Shown here: positions 1 through 5,449 of the stretch, piece by piece
How the letters are laid out: each line of letters begins with the position of its first letter
How positions within the stretch are numbered: position 1 is the first letter of the stretch
Origin: Eubacteriales Family XIII. Incertae Sedis bacterium
GTDB taxonomy: Bacteria > Bacillota > Clostridia > Peptostreptococcales > Anaerovoracaceae
Direction of reading: 5' to 3'
DNA: 7,144 bases
Assembly (NCBI GenBank): GCA_031263335.1
Contig: JAISGB010000182.1
Span: 1-7,144, forward strand
Program-made: the position numbers and the translations under genes
Notes under the pieces: model-generated
Database searches by the model: none
What the model was told of the DNA's origin: nothing
What the model saw: the letters and a program-made list of their open reading frames with translations, nothing else

Positions 1-891
1 TCGGGCCATCATCACCTTTGTCCCGCTCGGCGTCCATGCATCAAACGGAATCCGGGCCCGCGCCACATTGCAATAGCCCGTAAGTCCCGGATTGTATTCC
101 GTCGCGCCACCGAGCACCATCGCCAAATTCTGCGGCGCCCATCGCTTTTGATCCGTACACTGCACGACATAATCGACCAACATGCCCGGGACCTTCACCT
201 CCGCCGCGTGGATCTGGCCCGGCTCCACGATATGGTTCACCTGCGCGATGACGATGCCGCCGTTGTTGTGCGCGGCCATCGCCATGGGAAGGATCTCATT
301 TTTGATCGACTCCTCCCTGTCCGTCAGATTGCCGTCCGTATCGGCGGTTGTCGCACGGATCAAGGCGACCGTGATCGGGGGAAGATCGAAATGCAGATAC
401 TCCTCGCCGTCGATCTCGACAATTTTGACAATGGGATGCTTGTCCGCGAATTCTTTTGCTTTTTCGTTCGCGCAGGCCCCGTCGATACGCGGATCGATAT
501 AGGTGTCAATCCCCACCTTGGTCAGATAGGGCGTCTTAGCGGCCTGCGCGAGGTACAGTTGCGTTCCGATCCCCTGCGTAAAGTGGAATACGGGGATCTT
601 ATTGTTGTCCGTAAAACCGCCGTCCGCGCTCTTGTAATCCATCGAAGGGAAGCCCGCGTAATATACCCCGAGCAGACCCTCGACCGCGAATTGTTTTGTG
701 TACCAGTTGTTGCCCGAATTTGTGATATCGATCTTGCTCGGATGTCCTTCCTTCTTGTATCGATCCACGATCGCGTCGATCACTTCCATCGGCGTACCCG
801 CCGTATTCACCCCGCCCACCGCAACAAACGCGCGATCGGGTATTTTTGCCGCCGCCTCGTCGGCCGTTACGGTCTTGTCATACATCGGCAT
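1..891 (-). CDS. Family I CoA-transferase, propionate/acetate CoA-transferase-like (3' end outside window)
   Basis: Partial gene: 297 N-terminal residues are visible and the frame stays open to the window edge. Family members are about 520 residues long, so roughly the last 40% is missing, including the catalytic glutamate, which in Clostridium propionicum Pct is near residue 324. The visible part resembles the N-terminal half of Pct and related acyl-CoA:acetate/3-oxoacid CoA-transferases: an early TADEAA stretch (9-14), TKVGIDTYIDPR (124-135), a VALIRATTAD segment (175-184) and EVKVPGMLVDYVV (231-243). Such cytoplasmic enzymes move CoA between an acyl-CoA and a free carboxylate through a glutamyl-CoA thioester. 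The start is ATG at 891, with an in-frame TGA two codons upstream and a strong ribosome site 7 bases away. A second ATG two codons in is less well spaced. It lies 13 bases after the thiolase stop, so the two are almost certainly co-transcribed and perhaps act in sequence. The exact substrates (propionate, acetate, a 3-oxoacid) cannot be told from this half. Confidence 0.88.
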   Translation of the reverse strand, partial: MPMYDKTVTADEAAAKIPDRAFVAVGGVNTAGTPMEVIDAIVDRYKKEGHPSKIDITNSGNNWYTKQFAVEGLLGVYYAGFPSMDYKSADGGFTDNNKIPVFHFTQGIGTQLYLAQAAKTPYLTKVGIDTYIDPRIDGACANEKAKEFADKHPIVKIVEIDGEEYLHFDLPPITVALIRATTADTDGNLTDREESIKNEILPMAMAAHNNGGIVIAQVNHIVEPGQIHAAEVKVPGMLVDYVVQCTDQKRWAPQNLAMVLGGATEYNPGLTGYCNVARARIPFDAWTPSGTKVMMAR

Positions 892-898
892 ACATCAC

Positions 899-906
899 CC
901 TCCTTT
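899..906 (-). promoter_or_regulatory. Ribosome binding site of the CoA-transferase, overlapping the thiolase stop codon
   Basis: AAAGGAGG is followed by a 7-base spacer and ATG at 891. The first two As of this site are also the last two bases of the thiolase TAA (907-905). Ribosomes finishing the thiolase therefore stop on the site used to start the next gene, an arrangement compatible with translational coupling. This site decides the start at 891. Confidence 0.8.
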
Positions 907-2185
907 AGTCTGCGTTTTCCACCAAGATCGCCGCGCCCTGTCCGCCGCCGATACAGGCGGAAGCGACGCCGTACCGCTTGCCCGTCCTTCGAAGTTCCTC
1001 GGCGACGGTCATGGTCAACCGTACACCCGTGCAACCCTCGGGATGCCCGATGGCCGTCGCGCCGCCGTTCGGATTTAACTTTCGATAAAAATCGCTCTCG
1101 AAACCGAAGCCGAACATTTTCATGCAACAGACGACCTGCGCGCAAAACGCCTCGTTGATCTCGAAGACATCGACATCATCAAACCCGACGCCTGTCTTGT
1201 CGAACAGCTTTTGGATCGCCGGGACGGGTCCGGTCCCCATGACCGTCGGGTCCACGCCTCCGAACGCAAAGGCGTTCAGGTAGGCGATCGGATGCAGATT
1301 GCGTCTTCGCGCCTCGTCCTCCTTCATGAGAACGATTGCCGCCGCGCCGTCGACGGCGCCGGAGGCGTTTCCGGCCGTGACGACGCCGCCCGGCACAAAG
1401 GCGGGGGATAATTTTTGGAGTCCTTCCGGCGTGGTAAAGGGTTTCGGATGCAGATCCCGATCGCACCGGACCGACTCCGTCTTTCCCCGTTTATCCGTGG
1501 AGGGATACGCAATGGGGACGATCTCATCCTCGAACCGGTTTTCATCTTGCGCCCGTTTCATCTTCATTTGGCTGTCATAAGCGAATCGGTCGGCCTCTTC
1601 CCGCGTCACCCCGTAGATCTTGGCGGCCTTTTCCACGGTAAAGGCCGGTCCGTACAGCGGGACCGCCGTCCCGTCGTCCGCCACCCATTTTTTCCCAAAC
1701 CGTTCGCTCGGATAGCAGAGATCCCCGTCGTATTCGGATCCGCCGAGCAACGCGCCGCCGCGCGGGATCCCCACCCAAGAAAAGTTCAGGGGAAGCGAGA
1801 CCAACCGGTGACTGTCCATCTCACAGCCGGCCGCGATATAGACATCCCCTTCGTTCGCCCACAGTTCCATCATGGCGCAGGCCACCGCCTGAAAACCGGA
1901 GCCGCATATACGGTTCACCGTATAGCCGAGCGCCGTCGTGACATCCAAGCCGGCTTTCAGCGCCACATGACGGGCCAAATTCCCCGCCTCGCCCGTTCCC
2001 TGGGACATTTGCCCCATGATCAGGCCGTCCACGTCGCTTTCTCCGAGTCCGGATCGCGCAAGGACGGACTTCACAGGGATCACGGCCAGTTCGGGAATGC
2101 TCATTTCACGAAACTCTTGTCCCTTTTGGCTGTCCAAGGGCGTTCGCGCAATGGCGGTGATAACGATTCTCTCACGTTCACGCAT
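905..2185 (-). CDS. Thiolase (acetyl-CoA C-acyltransferase / acetyltransferase family)
   Basis: A complete 426-residue thiolase. The catalytic set is intact: the acyl-accepting cysteine C94 in NRICGSGFQA, the NEAF motif at 344-347, the histidine H381 in AIGHPEGCTG, and the second active cysteine C411 in ACIGGGQG. Thiolases cleave 3-oxoacyl-CoA with CoA to give acetyl-CoA plus a shortened acyl-CoA, or condense two acyl-CoAs in reverse. The enzyme acts in the cytoplasm. It is about 30 residues longer than the usual 390-400, and the extra length falls at about 128-185, the loop region that carries substrate-specificity differences in the family. The ATG at 2185 has a GGAG 9 bases upstream (2195-2198). 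The gene lies downstream of the iron alcohol dehydrogenase with a 141-base gap, and 13 bases before a CoA-transferase. Transferase plus thiolase is a familiar pair for activating and cleaving 3-oxoacids, which is the favoured role here by inference. Chain-length preference is not evident. Confidence 0.95.
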   Translation of the reverse strand: MRERERIVITAIARTPLDSQKGQEFREMSIPELAVIPVKSVLARSGLGESDVDGLIMGQMSQGTGEAGNLARHVALKAGLDVTTALGYTVNRICGSGFQAVACAMMELWANEGDVYIAAGCEMDSHRLVSLPLNFSWVGIPRGGALLGGSEYDGDLCYPSERFGKKWVADDGTAVPLYGPAFTVEKAAKIYGVTREEADRFAYDSQMKMKRAQDENRFEDEIVPIAYPSTDKRGKTESVRCDRDLHPKPFTTPEGLQKLSPAFVPGGVVTAGNASGAVDGAAAIVLMKEDEARRRNLHPIAYLNAFAFGGVDPTVMGTGPVPAIQKLFDKTGVGFDDVDVFEINEAFCAQVVCCMKMFGFGFESDFYRKLNPNGGATAIGHPEGCTGVRLTMTVAEELRRTGKRYGVASACIGGGQGAAILVENAD

Positions 2186-2233
2186 CTCTCACATCTCCGT
2201 CCGTATTGGTAACTACTCGGCGGTCACGCCATT

Positions 2234-2268
2234 GGTTGCGAAGTGGAACCTCGAGCCGGGTTGCGAAG
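2234..2268. repeat. Pair of 10-bp direct repeats upstream of the thiolase gene
   Basis: GGTTGCGAAG occurs at 2234-2243 and again at 2259-2268, with starts 25 bp apart. The pair lies in the 141-base gap between the alcohol dehydrogenase and the thiolase, about 50-85 bases ahead of the thiolase start. It could be a pair of regulator sites or chance. A weaker repeat, CACATCC at 2275-2281 and 2288-2294, lies next to it. No known regulator motif is recognised. Confidence 0.35.
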
Positions 2269-2311
2269 CGACCTCACATCCAAAGCGCACATCCTATACG
2301 TTGATTTGAGC

Positions 2312-2324
2312 GTTAATTATTAAC
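2312..2324. promoter_or_regulatory. 13-bp AT-rich palindrome after the alcohol dehydrogenase gene
   Basis: GTTAATTATTAAC is a perfect 6-1-6 palindrome, two bases past the alcohol dehydrogenase stop codon and in one of the few AT-rich patches of the window. The stem is too weak and lacks a following T-run for an intrinsic terminator. A dimeric DNA-binding protein site is the more natural reading, although it is about 127 bases from the thiolase start. Its function is unproven. Confidence 0.35.
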
Positions 2325-2326
2325 CT

Positions 2327-3493
2327 TTATTGATAATCGTCATACATGGAGGCAAGCGTTTTTTCAGCGATTTCCGCCGTAACCTCGATGGGCGCCAGCC
2401 ACACCTGCGGCTCAACGAGCACGCCGTCCAAATGCGCCATGACGCTTTCCCGCGAAAATCCGAGAGCCTTGAGGGAGGGAATCCCTATCTCCTTCATAAA
2501 CGCCCTGAGCCTGTCCCCCGTTATCTTTCCGATCTCCTCGGGAGAAGCCGACTCCGGGATCTCCGCGTCGAATTGTTTGCCGAGATCCCGGATCAGATCG
2601 GGAATCCCCATCGCAAGCGCCTCAAGGGCCGGAGGTTCCGCCAAGGCGCACCCCAAACTGTGCGCCAAATGGCTCTTCGTGCCAAAGGCGTGCGCGATCC
2701 CATGCGCGTAATTGGTCATGGAATCGTTGAAGCACATGCCCGTGATCACGCAGGCCAAGCTCATATTCGTGCGGGCCTCCAAATTGCCCCCATCTTTTAC
2801 TGCGATCGGAAGCCACTTTTTGACAAGGTTGATCACGCACAGGGCGCGCTGATCGGAGACGGGGTTTTTCCGCTCCAAGGTCGTATATGCCTCGCAGACA
2901 TGCGCCACCACATCCATGCCGGTCGAAGCGGTCAGACCGGGAGGCAACCCCAGGGTCAATTCGGGATCGACGATCGAAAGGTCCATGCCCGTGATAAATT
3001 TGCCGAATTTGGCGCCCGTCGCGGATTTCGACACCACGCCGACCGCCGTCTCCTCACTGCCCGTGCCGCAGGTGGTGGGGATCATGACGAGCGATACGTC
3101 CGGCTTCGTGGGCGGTCCCGGAGGCCCGGGAGGAAGCAAGACATCCAACTCGACGCGCTCCTTGATCAGAAGGGACGCGACCTTTGCCGTATCCATGTCA
3201 CTGCCCCCGCCGACCGCGACGATCGCGTCCGCACCTTCTCTGCGCGCGAGATCTGCGGCGCCGTAAAAGCTCGTGTCGGGCGCGTCGGGCAGGCAGGCGT
3301 CGAAGATGACATACGGAAAGTCGTTTTCCTTCAAGGACGCGATCGCCTGATCCACTACGCCGGCGGCCATCACACCCTTGTCGGTACAGATCAACGCCTT
3401 CGTCGCCCCCAATTCCTTCAATTTCTCGTAAAGTTGCCCGACCGCGCCCGCGCCGAACAAAAATGGCGCCACTTGCTTATGATAAGAAATCAT
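2327..3493 (-). CDS. Iron-containing (group III) alcohol dehydrogenase
   Basis: A complete 388-residue member of the Fe-dependent alcohol dehydrogenase family (FucO/AdhB/1,3-propanediol dehydrogenase type), close to the usual 380-390. The N-terminal Rossmann-like part holds the NAD(P)-binding GGGSDMDTAK (95-104) and the IPTTCGTGSE block (138-147). The C-terminal helical domain supplies the metal ligands in the family's spacing: D194 and H198 (GMDVVAH), H264 (AHGIAH) and H278 (LAHSLG). It should interconvert an alcohol or hydroxy-acid with the aldehyde or ketone in the cytoplasm using NAD(P)H; the substrate is not predictable. A Pro/Gly-rich insert (PPGPPGPP, 121-128) sits in the loop before the IPTT block. 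The start is ATG at 3493, because AAGGAGG stands 6 bases upstream (3500-3506) and homology begins there. The frame is open 56 codons further, but that extension overlaps a broken VOC gene in another frame. The gene is 41 bases behind that remnant and ahead of the thiolase. Confidence 0.95.
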   Translation of the reverse strand: MISYHKQVAPFLFGAGAVGQLYEKLKELGATKALICTDKGVMAAGVVDQAIASLKENDFPYVIFDACLPDAPDTSFYGAADLARREGADAIVAVGGGSDMDTAKVASLLIKERVELDVLLPPGPPGPPTKPDVSLVMIPTTCGTGSEETAVGVVSKSATGAKFGKFITGMDLSIVDPELTLGLPPGLTASTGMDVVAHVCEAYTTLERKNPVSDQRALCVINLVKKWLPIAVKDGGNLEARTNMSLACVITGMCFNDSMTNYAHGIAHAFGTKSHLAHSLGCALAEPPALEALAMGIPDLIRDLGKQFDAEIPESASPEEIGKITGDRLRAFMKEIGIPSLKALGFSRESVMAHLDGVLVEPQVWLAPIEVTAEIAEKTLASMYDDYQ

Positions 3494-3499
3494 CCCTCT

Positions 3500-3506
3500 C
3501 CTCCTT
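3500..3506 (-). promoter_or_regulatory. Ribosome binding site that fixes the alcohol dehydrogenase start
   Basis: AAGGAGG lies 6 bases ahead of ATG at 3493. It settles the choice against the longer open frame beginning at 3661, whose first 56 codons show no relation to alcohol dehydrogenases. Confidence 0.8.
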
Positions 3507-3534
3507 GTCCGCAATGTGATTGTTTCCGCCGCTT

Positions 3535-3675
3535 TCAGTCCCACAACTCGATCATGATACCGTCGGGATCCTTTAAGAAAACCCGGTGGTTGCCCGATCC
3601 CGGTTGCCGTTCTTTCGGCGCGAAGAAAAACTCGACGCCCGCCGCAACCATCGTTTCGCAAAGTTCTCCGAAGTG
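3535..3675 (-). pseudogene. 3' remnant of a VOC / glyoxalase-bleomycin-resistance-fold protein
   Basis: Read from 3675 to the TGA at 3537-3535, this frame gives 46 residues with a typical VOC-superfamily C-terminus. It starts FGELCETMVAAGVEF and ends FLKDPDGIMIELWD, in which the penultimate-strand glutamate of IELW is where the family's metal-ligand Glu normally lies. VOC domains are about 120-150 residues, so at least the first two thirds are gone. There is no start codon with a ribosome site ahead of it. Instead, its upstream edge abuts the N-terminal part of a short-chain dehydrogenase in a different frame. The stop lies 41 bases before the alcohol dehydrogenase start, so the intact ancestor was probably the gene immediately upstream in the operon. 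Whether it was a glyoxalase, epimerase or dioxygenase-like protein cannot be decided from this piece. It is not expected to be functional. Confidence 0.75.
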
Positions 3676-3974
3676 TTGTTGATCAAAATGTCAACGCGCC
3701 CGTAGATCTCCATGCATGTTTCCACCACCTCATTCCTGTATGCGCCGTCGGTCAGATCTCCCCGCAGGAATGAAATCCTGCGGCCCGCCCGTTCAACGAC
3801 CGCCCGCACATCGGAGACGTCCTCCTCGAAATGAGGTAGAAAGATATCCGCGCCCATTCGTGCAAGCGCGGTCGCATAGGCCATGCCGAGATTGGTATTC
3901 CCCCCTGTGACGACGGCGACTTTACCGTCAAGACGAAAGAACTCCGCAGAAAAAACATCGATACTGTCTTCCAT
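3573..3974 (-). pseudogene. 5' fragment of a short-chain dehydrogenase/reductase (SDR), truncated and frameshifted
   Basis: ATG at 3974 has AAGGAG 5 bases upstream (3980-3985) and begins a recognisable SDR. It shows RLDGKVAVVTGG (14-25), the dinucleotide-binding glycine motif TGGNTNLG (23-30), a GDLTD (72-76) adenine-pocket segment and GRVDILINN (92-100). The pattern is close to the 2-deoxygluconate-3-dehydrogenase/gluconate-5-dehydrogenase (KduD/Ga5DH) branch of classical SDRs. Homology stops at codon 100 (3675), exactly where NNAG should be completed. The catalytic Ser and YxxxK, normally in the next 60-70 residues, are absent. The frame continues for about 33 unrelated residues, which are the VOC remnant read out of frame, and stops at 3573. 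Normal length is about 250-260. Promoter, ribosome site and start are intact, so an aberrant 133-residue product may still be made. A deletion or a misassembly is the likely cause. Confidence 0.8.
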
Positions 3975-4041
3975 GTTGTCTCCTTCTGCATTACGCGCCG
4001 GCCTTCGAGAGCAAAAGAGCAAAACAGAGTGCTTTGACCTC

Positions 4042-4070
4042 ATGATAATTGTTTTTTTTTCGCAATTCAA
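4042..4070 (-). promoter_or_regulatory. Sigma-70-type promoter ahead of the SDR remnant and catabolic genes
   Basis: On the minus strand, TTGAAT (4070-4065) and TATCAT (4047-4042) are separated by exactly 17 bases that include a run of nine As. These match the -35 consensus at 4/6 and the -10 at 5/6. Transcription would begin near 4035, giving a leader of about 60 bases before ATG at 3974. The promoter follows the probable terminator of the TRAP operon, so it likely drives the SDR-ADH-thiolase-CoA-transferase unit separately. Confidence 0.6.
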
Positions 4071-4074
4071 TATG

Positions 4075-4087
4075 TAAGGCGGCCTTA
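4075..4087. promoter_or_regulatory. 13-bp palindrome just upstream of the -35 element (possible operator)
   Basis: TAAGGCGGCCTTA is a perfect 6-1-6 inverted repeat ending 5 bp from the -35 hexamer. Position and symmetry fit a binding site for a dimeric regulator, activating if bound here. No regulator gene is in the window and I do not recognise the motif. Confidence 0.35.
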
Positions 4088-4125
4088 TGCCGTTTTGGAA
4101 TCCGAAGTCTGAATTCGCGAACGCG

Positions 4126-4193
4126 AAAAGGCCGGGCGCCCCCACAACACACAACTTCACGGGACCGGTTTCTGTGGGATTGGGACGCCCGGC
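4126..4193 (-). terminator. Hairpin terminator after dctP
   Basis: On the minus strand GCCGGGCGTCCC (4193-4182) pairs with GGGGCGCCCGGC (4142-4131). This makes a 12-bp stem with one G-U pair and a 39-base loop that can pair further (CCCACA with TGTG). Only four Ts follow (4129-4126). The stem begins 36 bases after the dctP stop codon. It is a strong hairpin but has a short U-tract, so termination may be partial, or the hairpin may mainly protect the mRNA 3' end. Confidence 0.6.
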
Positions 4194-4228
4194 TATGCCG
4201 GTTTGGACCGAGATATTGGGTCCGCGAA

Positions 4229-5350
4229 TTATTTCAACCAATCAAAACTTGGTATCTTTCCGGGTTCATACGGATTGTTGTCGGCATAATCCCTCAGCTT
4301 CTCACAGAGGTCCGCGAGTTTTTCCGCATTTTCTCCGCCGGATTCGATGGCGCTCGGAATCCCGATCTCAAGCGCCGGATCGACAAAAGCCTTGCCCTCC
4401 GCGTCCGTAAGCGCGTATATTTCATTTCCGTTATCCACCAATTTTTGTTCGTATTCGGTCCGGAACGCGTTCGCCGCCTCCTCGATCCACCTCGCGTATT
4501 CATCTACGGCTTTATTTACACCGTTTTTTTGATTTTCTGACAATTGATCCCACGCCTCCATACTCATACAGGCAAAGGATATCACTTCCCCGATCGTGGT
4601 CTCCGTGATATACGGCACGATCTCATACAGCTTCCAACTGTCACACAGTGTGATGTCTCCGACATACGCTGTTTTGACCGTACCGCGCTCCAAGGCGGTC
4701 ACCATCTCGTTGGACGCGATTGTCACGGGATTTCCGCCCCAAGCCTGCACCGTGTCGCCAACGATCTTTCCGGCGACACGCACGTTTTCCCCATTCAAAT
4801 CCGAAGGCTTCTTATAGATTCCTGTGCTTGACGGAAAACAGACATAGCCGGTGGGGGTCGGCAGGAGGACCTTGATGCCATAGGGTTCGGTCTCTTGGTT
4901 CAAGGCGTCCCGCAGACCATATGCGTATTCAAAAAACCTGTCGGGGCGAATCATTCCCGGTACGGCCAAGACACCCAAGGAATGAATGGTCGGTTCCATC
5001 AATGTCACGGCCGAATGGGCTATTTGCACCGTGTTCTCCTGCAAGGCGGCGACCGATTCCGGATCCGTCACCAACGTGCCGCCGGGATAATATTCGATGT
5101 TGACCGTTCCGTCGGTATATTCCTTGATCCATTCGCAGAGCTTCACATATCCTTCGGATTGAAAGGTCCCCGGCGTCCCACCGAACGAAGCCTTCCAGTT
5201 AAACACTTGGTCCTCCGAAGCGGACGTTTCCCCGGAAGCGCCGGAATCCGTTTCGCCGGCTTTGTTGTCCGGATTCCCGTTACATGCCATCATCGTCAAA
5301 ACCAATACAAGAATCGCCAAAATGCCCGCCATGCTTTTCATTTTCTTCAT
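4229..5350 (-). CDS. dctP: TRAP transporter solute-binding lipoprotein, DctP family
   Basis: A complete 373-residue extracytoplasmic receptor of a TRAP transporter. Residues 1-22 form a lipoprotein signal peptide (KKMK, hydrophobic 9-19) ending at a lipobox-like MMAC, with C23 as the lipidated residue. A low-complexity polar linker (24-48, rich in G, S, D, E) follows, as in lipoproteins of Gram-positive-type cells. The mature domain starts at FNWKASF (50-56). The DctP core is seen in EYYPGGTL (86-93) and in LNGENVRVAG (185-194), whose R191 occupies the place of the carboxylate-binding arginine (R147 in SiaP). It is also seen in NEMVTALERGTVKTA (214-228). The ligand is therefore probably an organic acid anion, not identified. 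Start ATG at 5350 has AAAAGGAG 8 bases upstream. It follows dctM by 99 bases and is followed by a hairpin terminator. Receptor-last order (Q-M-P) is less usual than P-Q-M. Confidence 0.95.
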   Translation of the reverse strand: MKKMKSMAGILAILVLVLTMMACNGNPDNKAGETDSGASGETSASEDQVFNWKASFGGTPGTFQSEGYVKLCEWIKEYTDGTVNIEYYPGGTLVTDPESVAALQENTVQIAHSAVTLMEPTIHSLGVLAVPGMIRPDRFFEYAYGLRDALNQETEPYGIKVLLPTPTGYVCFPSSTGIYKKPSDLNGENVRVAGKIVGDTVQAWGGNPVTIASNEMVTALERGTVKTAYVGDITLCDSWKLYEIVPYITETTIGEVISFACMSMEAWDQLSENQKNGVNKAVDEYARWIEEAANAFRTEYEQKLVDNGNEIYALTDAEGKAFVDPALEIGIPSAIESGGENAEKLADLCEKLRDYADNNPYEPGKIPSFDWLK

Positions 5351-5374
5351 TTCCGCATCTCCTTTTATTTACAG

Positions 5375-5402
5375 ACTTTACCGACGCGCAGATCAATTTC
5401 AA
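5375..5402 (-). promoter_or_regulatory. Weak candidate promoter inside the dctM-dctP gap
   Basis: TTGAAA (5402-5397) and TAAAGT (5380-5375) are separated by 16 bases on the minus strand, matching consensus at 5/6 and 4/6. It would begin a transcript about 18 bases before dctP, allowing extra receptor synthesis. The -10 is poor and the leader very short, so chance is a real alternative. Confidence 0.25.
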
Positions 5403-5427
5403 TTACTCCGGCATATTTTTTCTGTCG

Positions 5428-5439
5428 TCACCTCCTTTT
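5428..5439 (-). promoter_or_regulatory. Orphan strong Shine-Dalgarno sequence between dctM and dctP
   Basis: AAAAGGAGGTGA contains 11 contiguous bases complementary to the usual 16S rRNA 3' end. It is the best such match I found in the window, yet no plausible gene follows. The next ATG is 16 bases beyond the GGAGG and opens a 3-codon frame that ends at 5403. dctP has its own site 63 bases further on. It may be a relic of a lost gene, a ribosome-binding mRNA stabiliser of the kind described upstream of Bacillus thuringiensis cry3A (STAB-SD), or a tiny leader peptide site. Confidence 0.55.
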
Positions 5440-5449
5440 CGACTGAGTT

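Noticed and set aside
148..1158. 336-codon open frame on the plus strand
   Set aside because: It runs across two real minus-strand genes (CoA-transferase and thiolase) and is Arg-rich with no motif.
1415..2212. 265-codon open frame on the plus strand
   Set aside because: Antisense shadow of the thiolase, with no family resemblance.
2312..2324. Palindrome as an intrinsic terminator of the alcohol dehydrogenase gene
   Set aside because: The stem is all A-T apart from one pair, has a single-base loop and no T-run, so it cannot form a terminator hairpin.
3494..3661. N-terminal extension of the alcohol dehydrogenase frame by 56 codons
   Set aside because: The extension is the VOC remnant read out of frame, has no ribosome site, and the well-spaced AAGGAGG at 3500-3506 fixes the start at 3493.
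2330..3682. 450-codon open frame on the plus strand
   Set aside because: It is the antisense shadow of the alcohol dehydrogenase and VOC remnant: Arg/His/Gly-rich, without recognisable motifs or a ribosome site, while the minus strand has clear family motifs.
3670..3684. Programmed -1 frameshift joining SDR and VOC parts
   Set aside because: No slippery heptamer is present (the site reads ATC AAC AAC ACT), and the joined product would be 100 residues of half an SDR plus 46 of a third of a VOC domain, neither able to fold as known.
3975..4241. Upstream extension of the SDR frame to 4241
   Set aside because: The extra 89 codons overlap the end of dctP, the terminator hairpin and the promoter and show no homology. 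ATG at 3974 has its own ribosome site and begins SDR homology.
5403..5414. Three-codon ATG-CCG-GAG-TAA frame as a leader peptide
   Set aside because: It is 16 bases from the Shine-Dalgarno core, too far for efficient initiation, and is too short to support as a gene.
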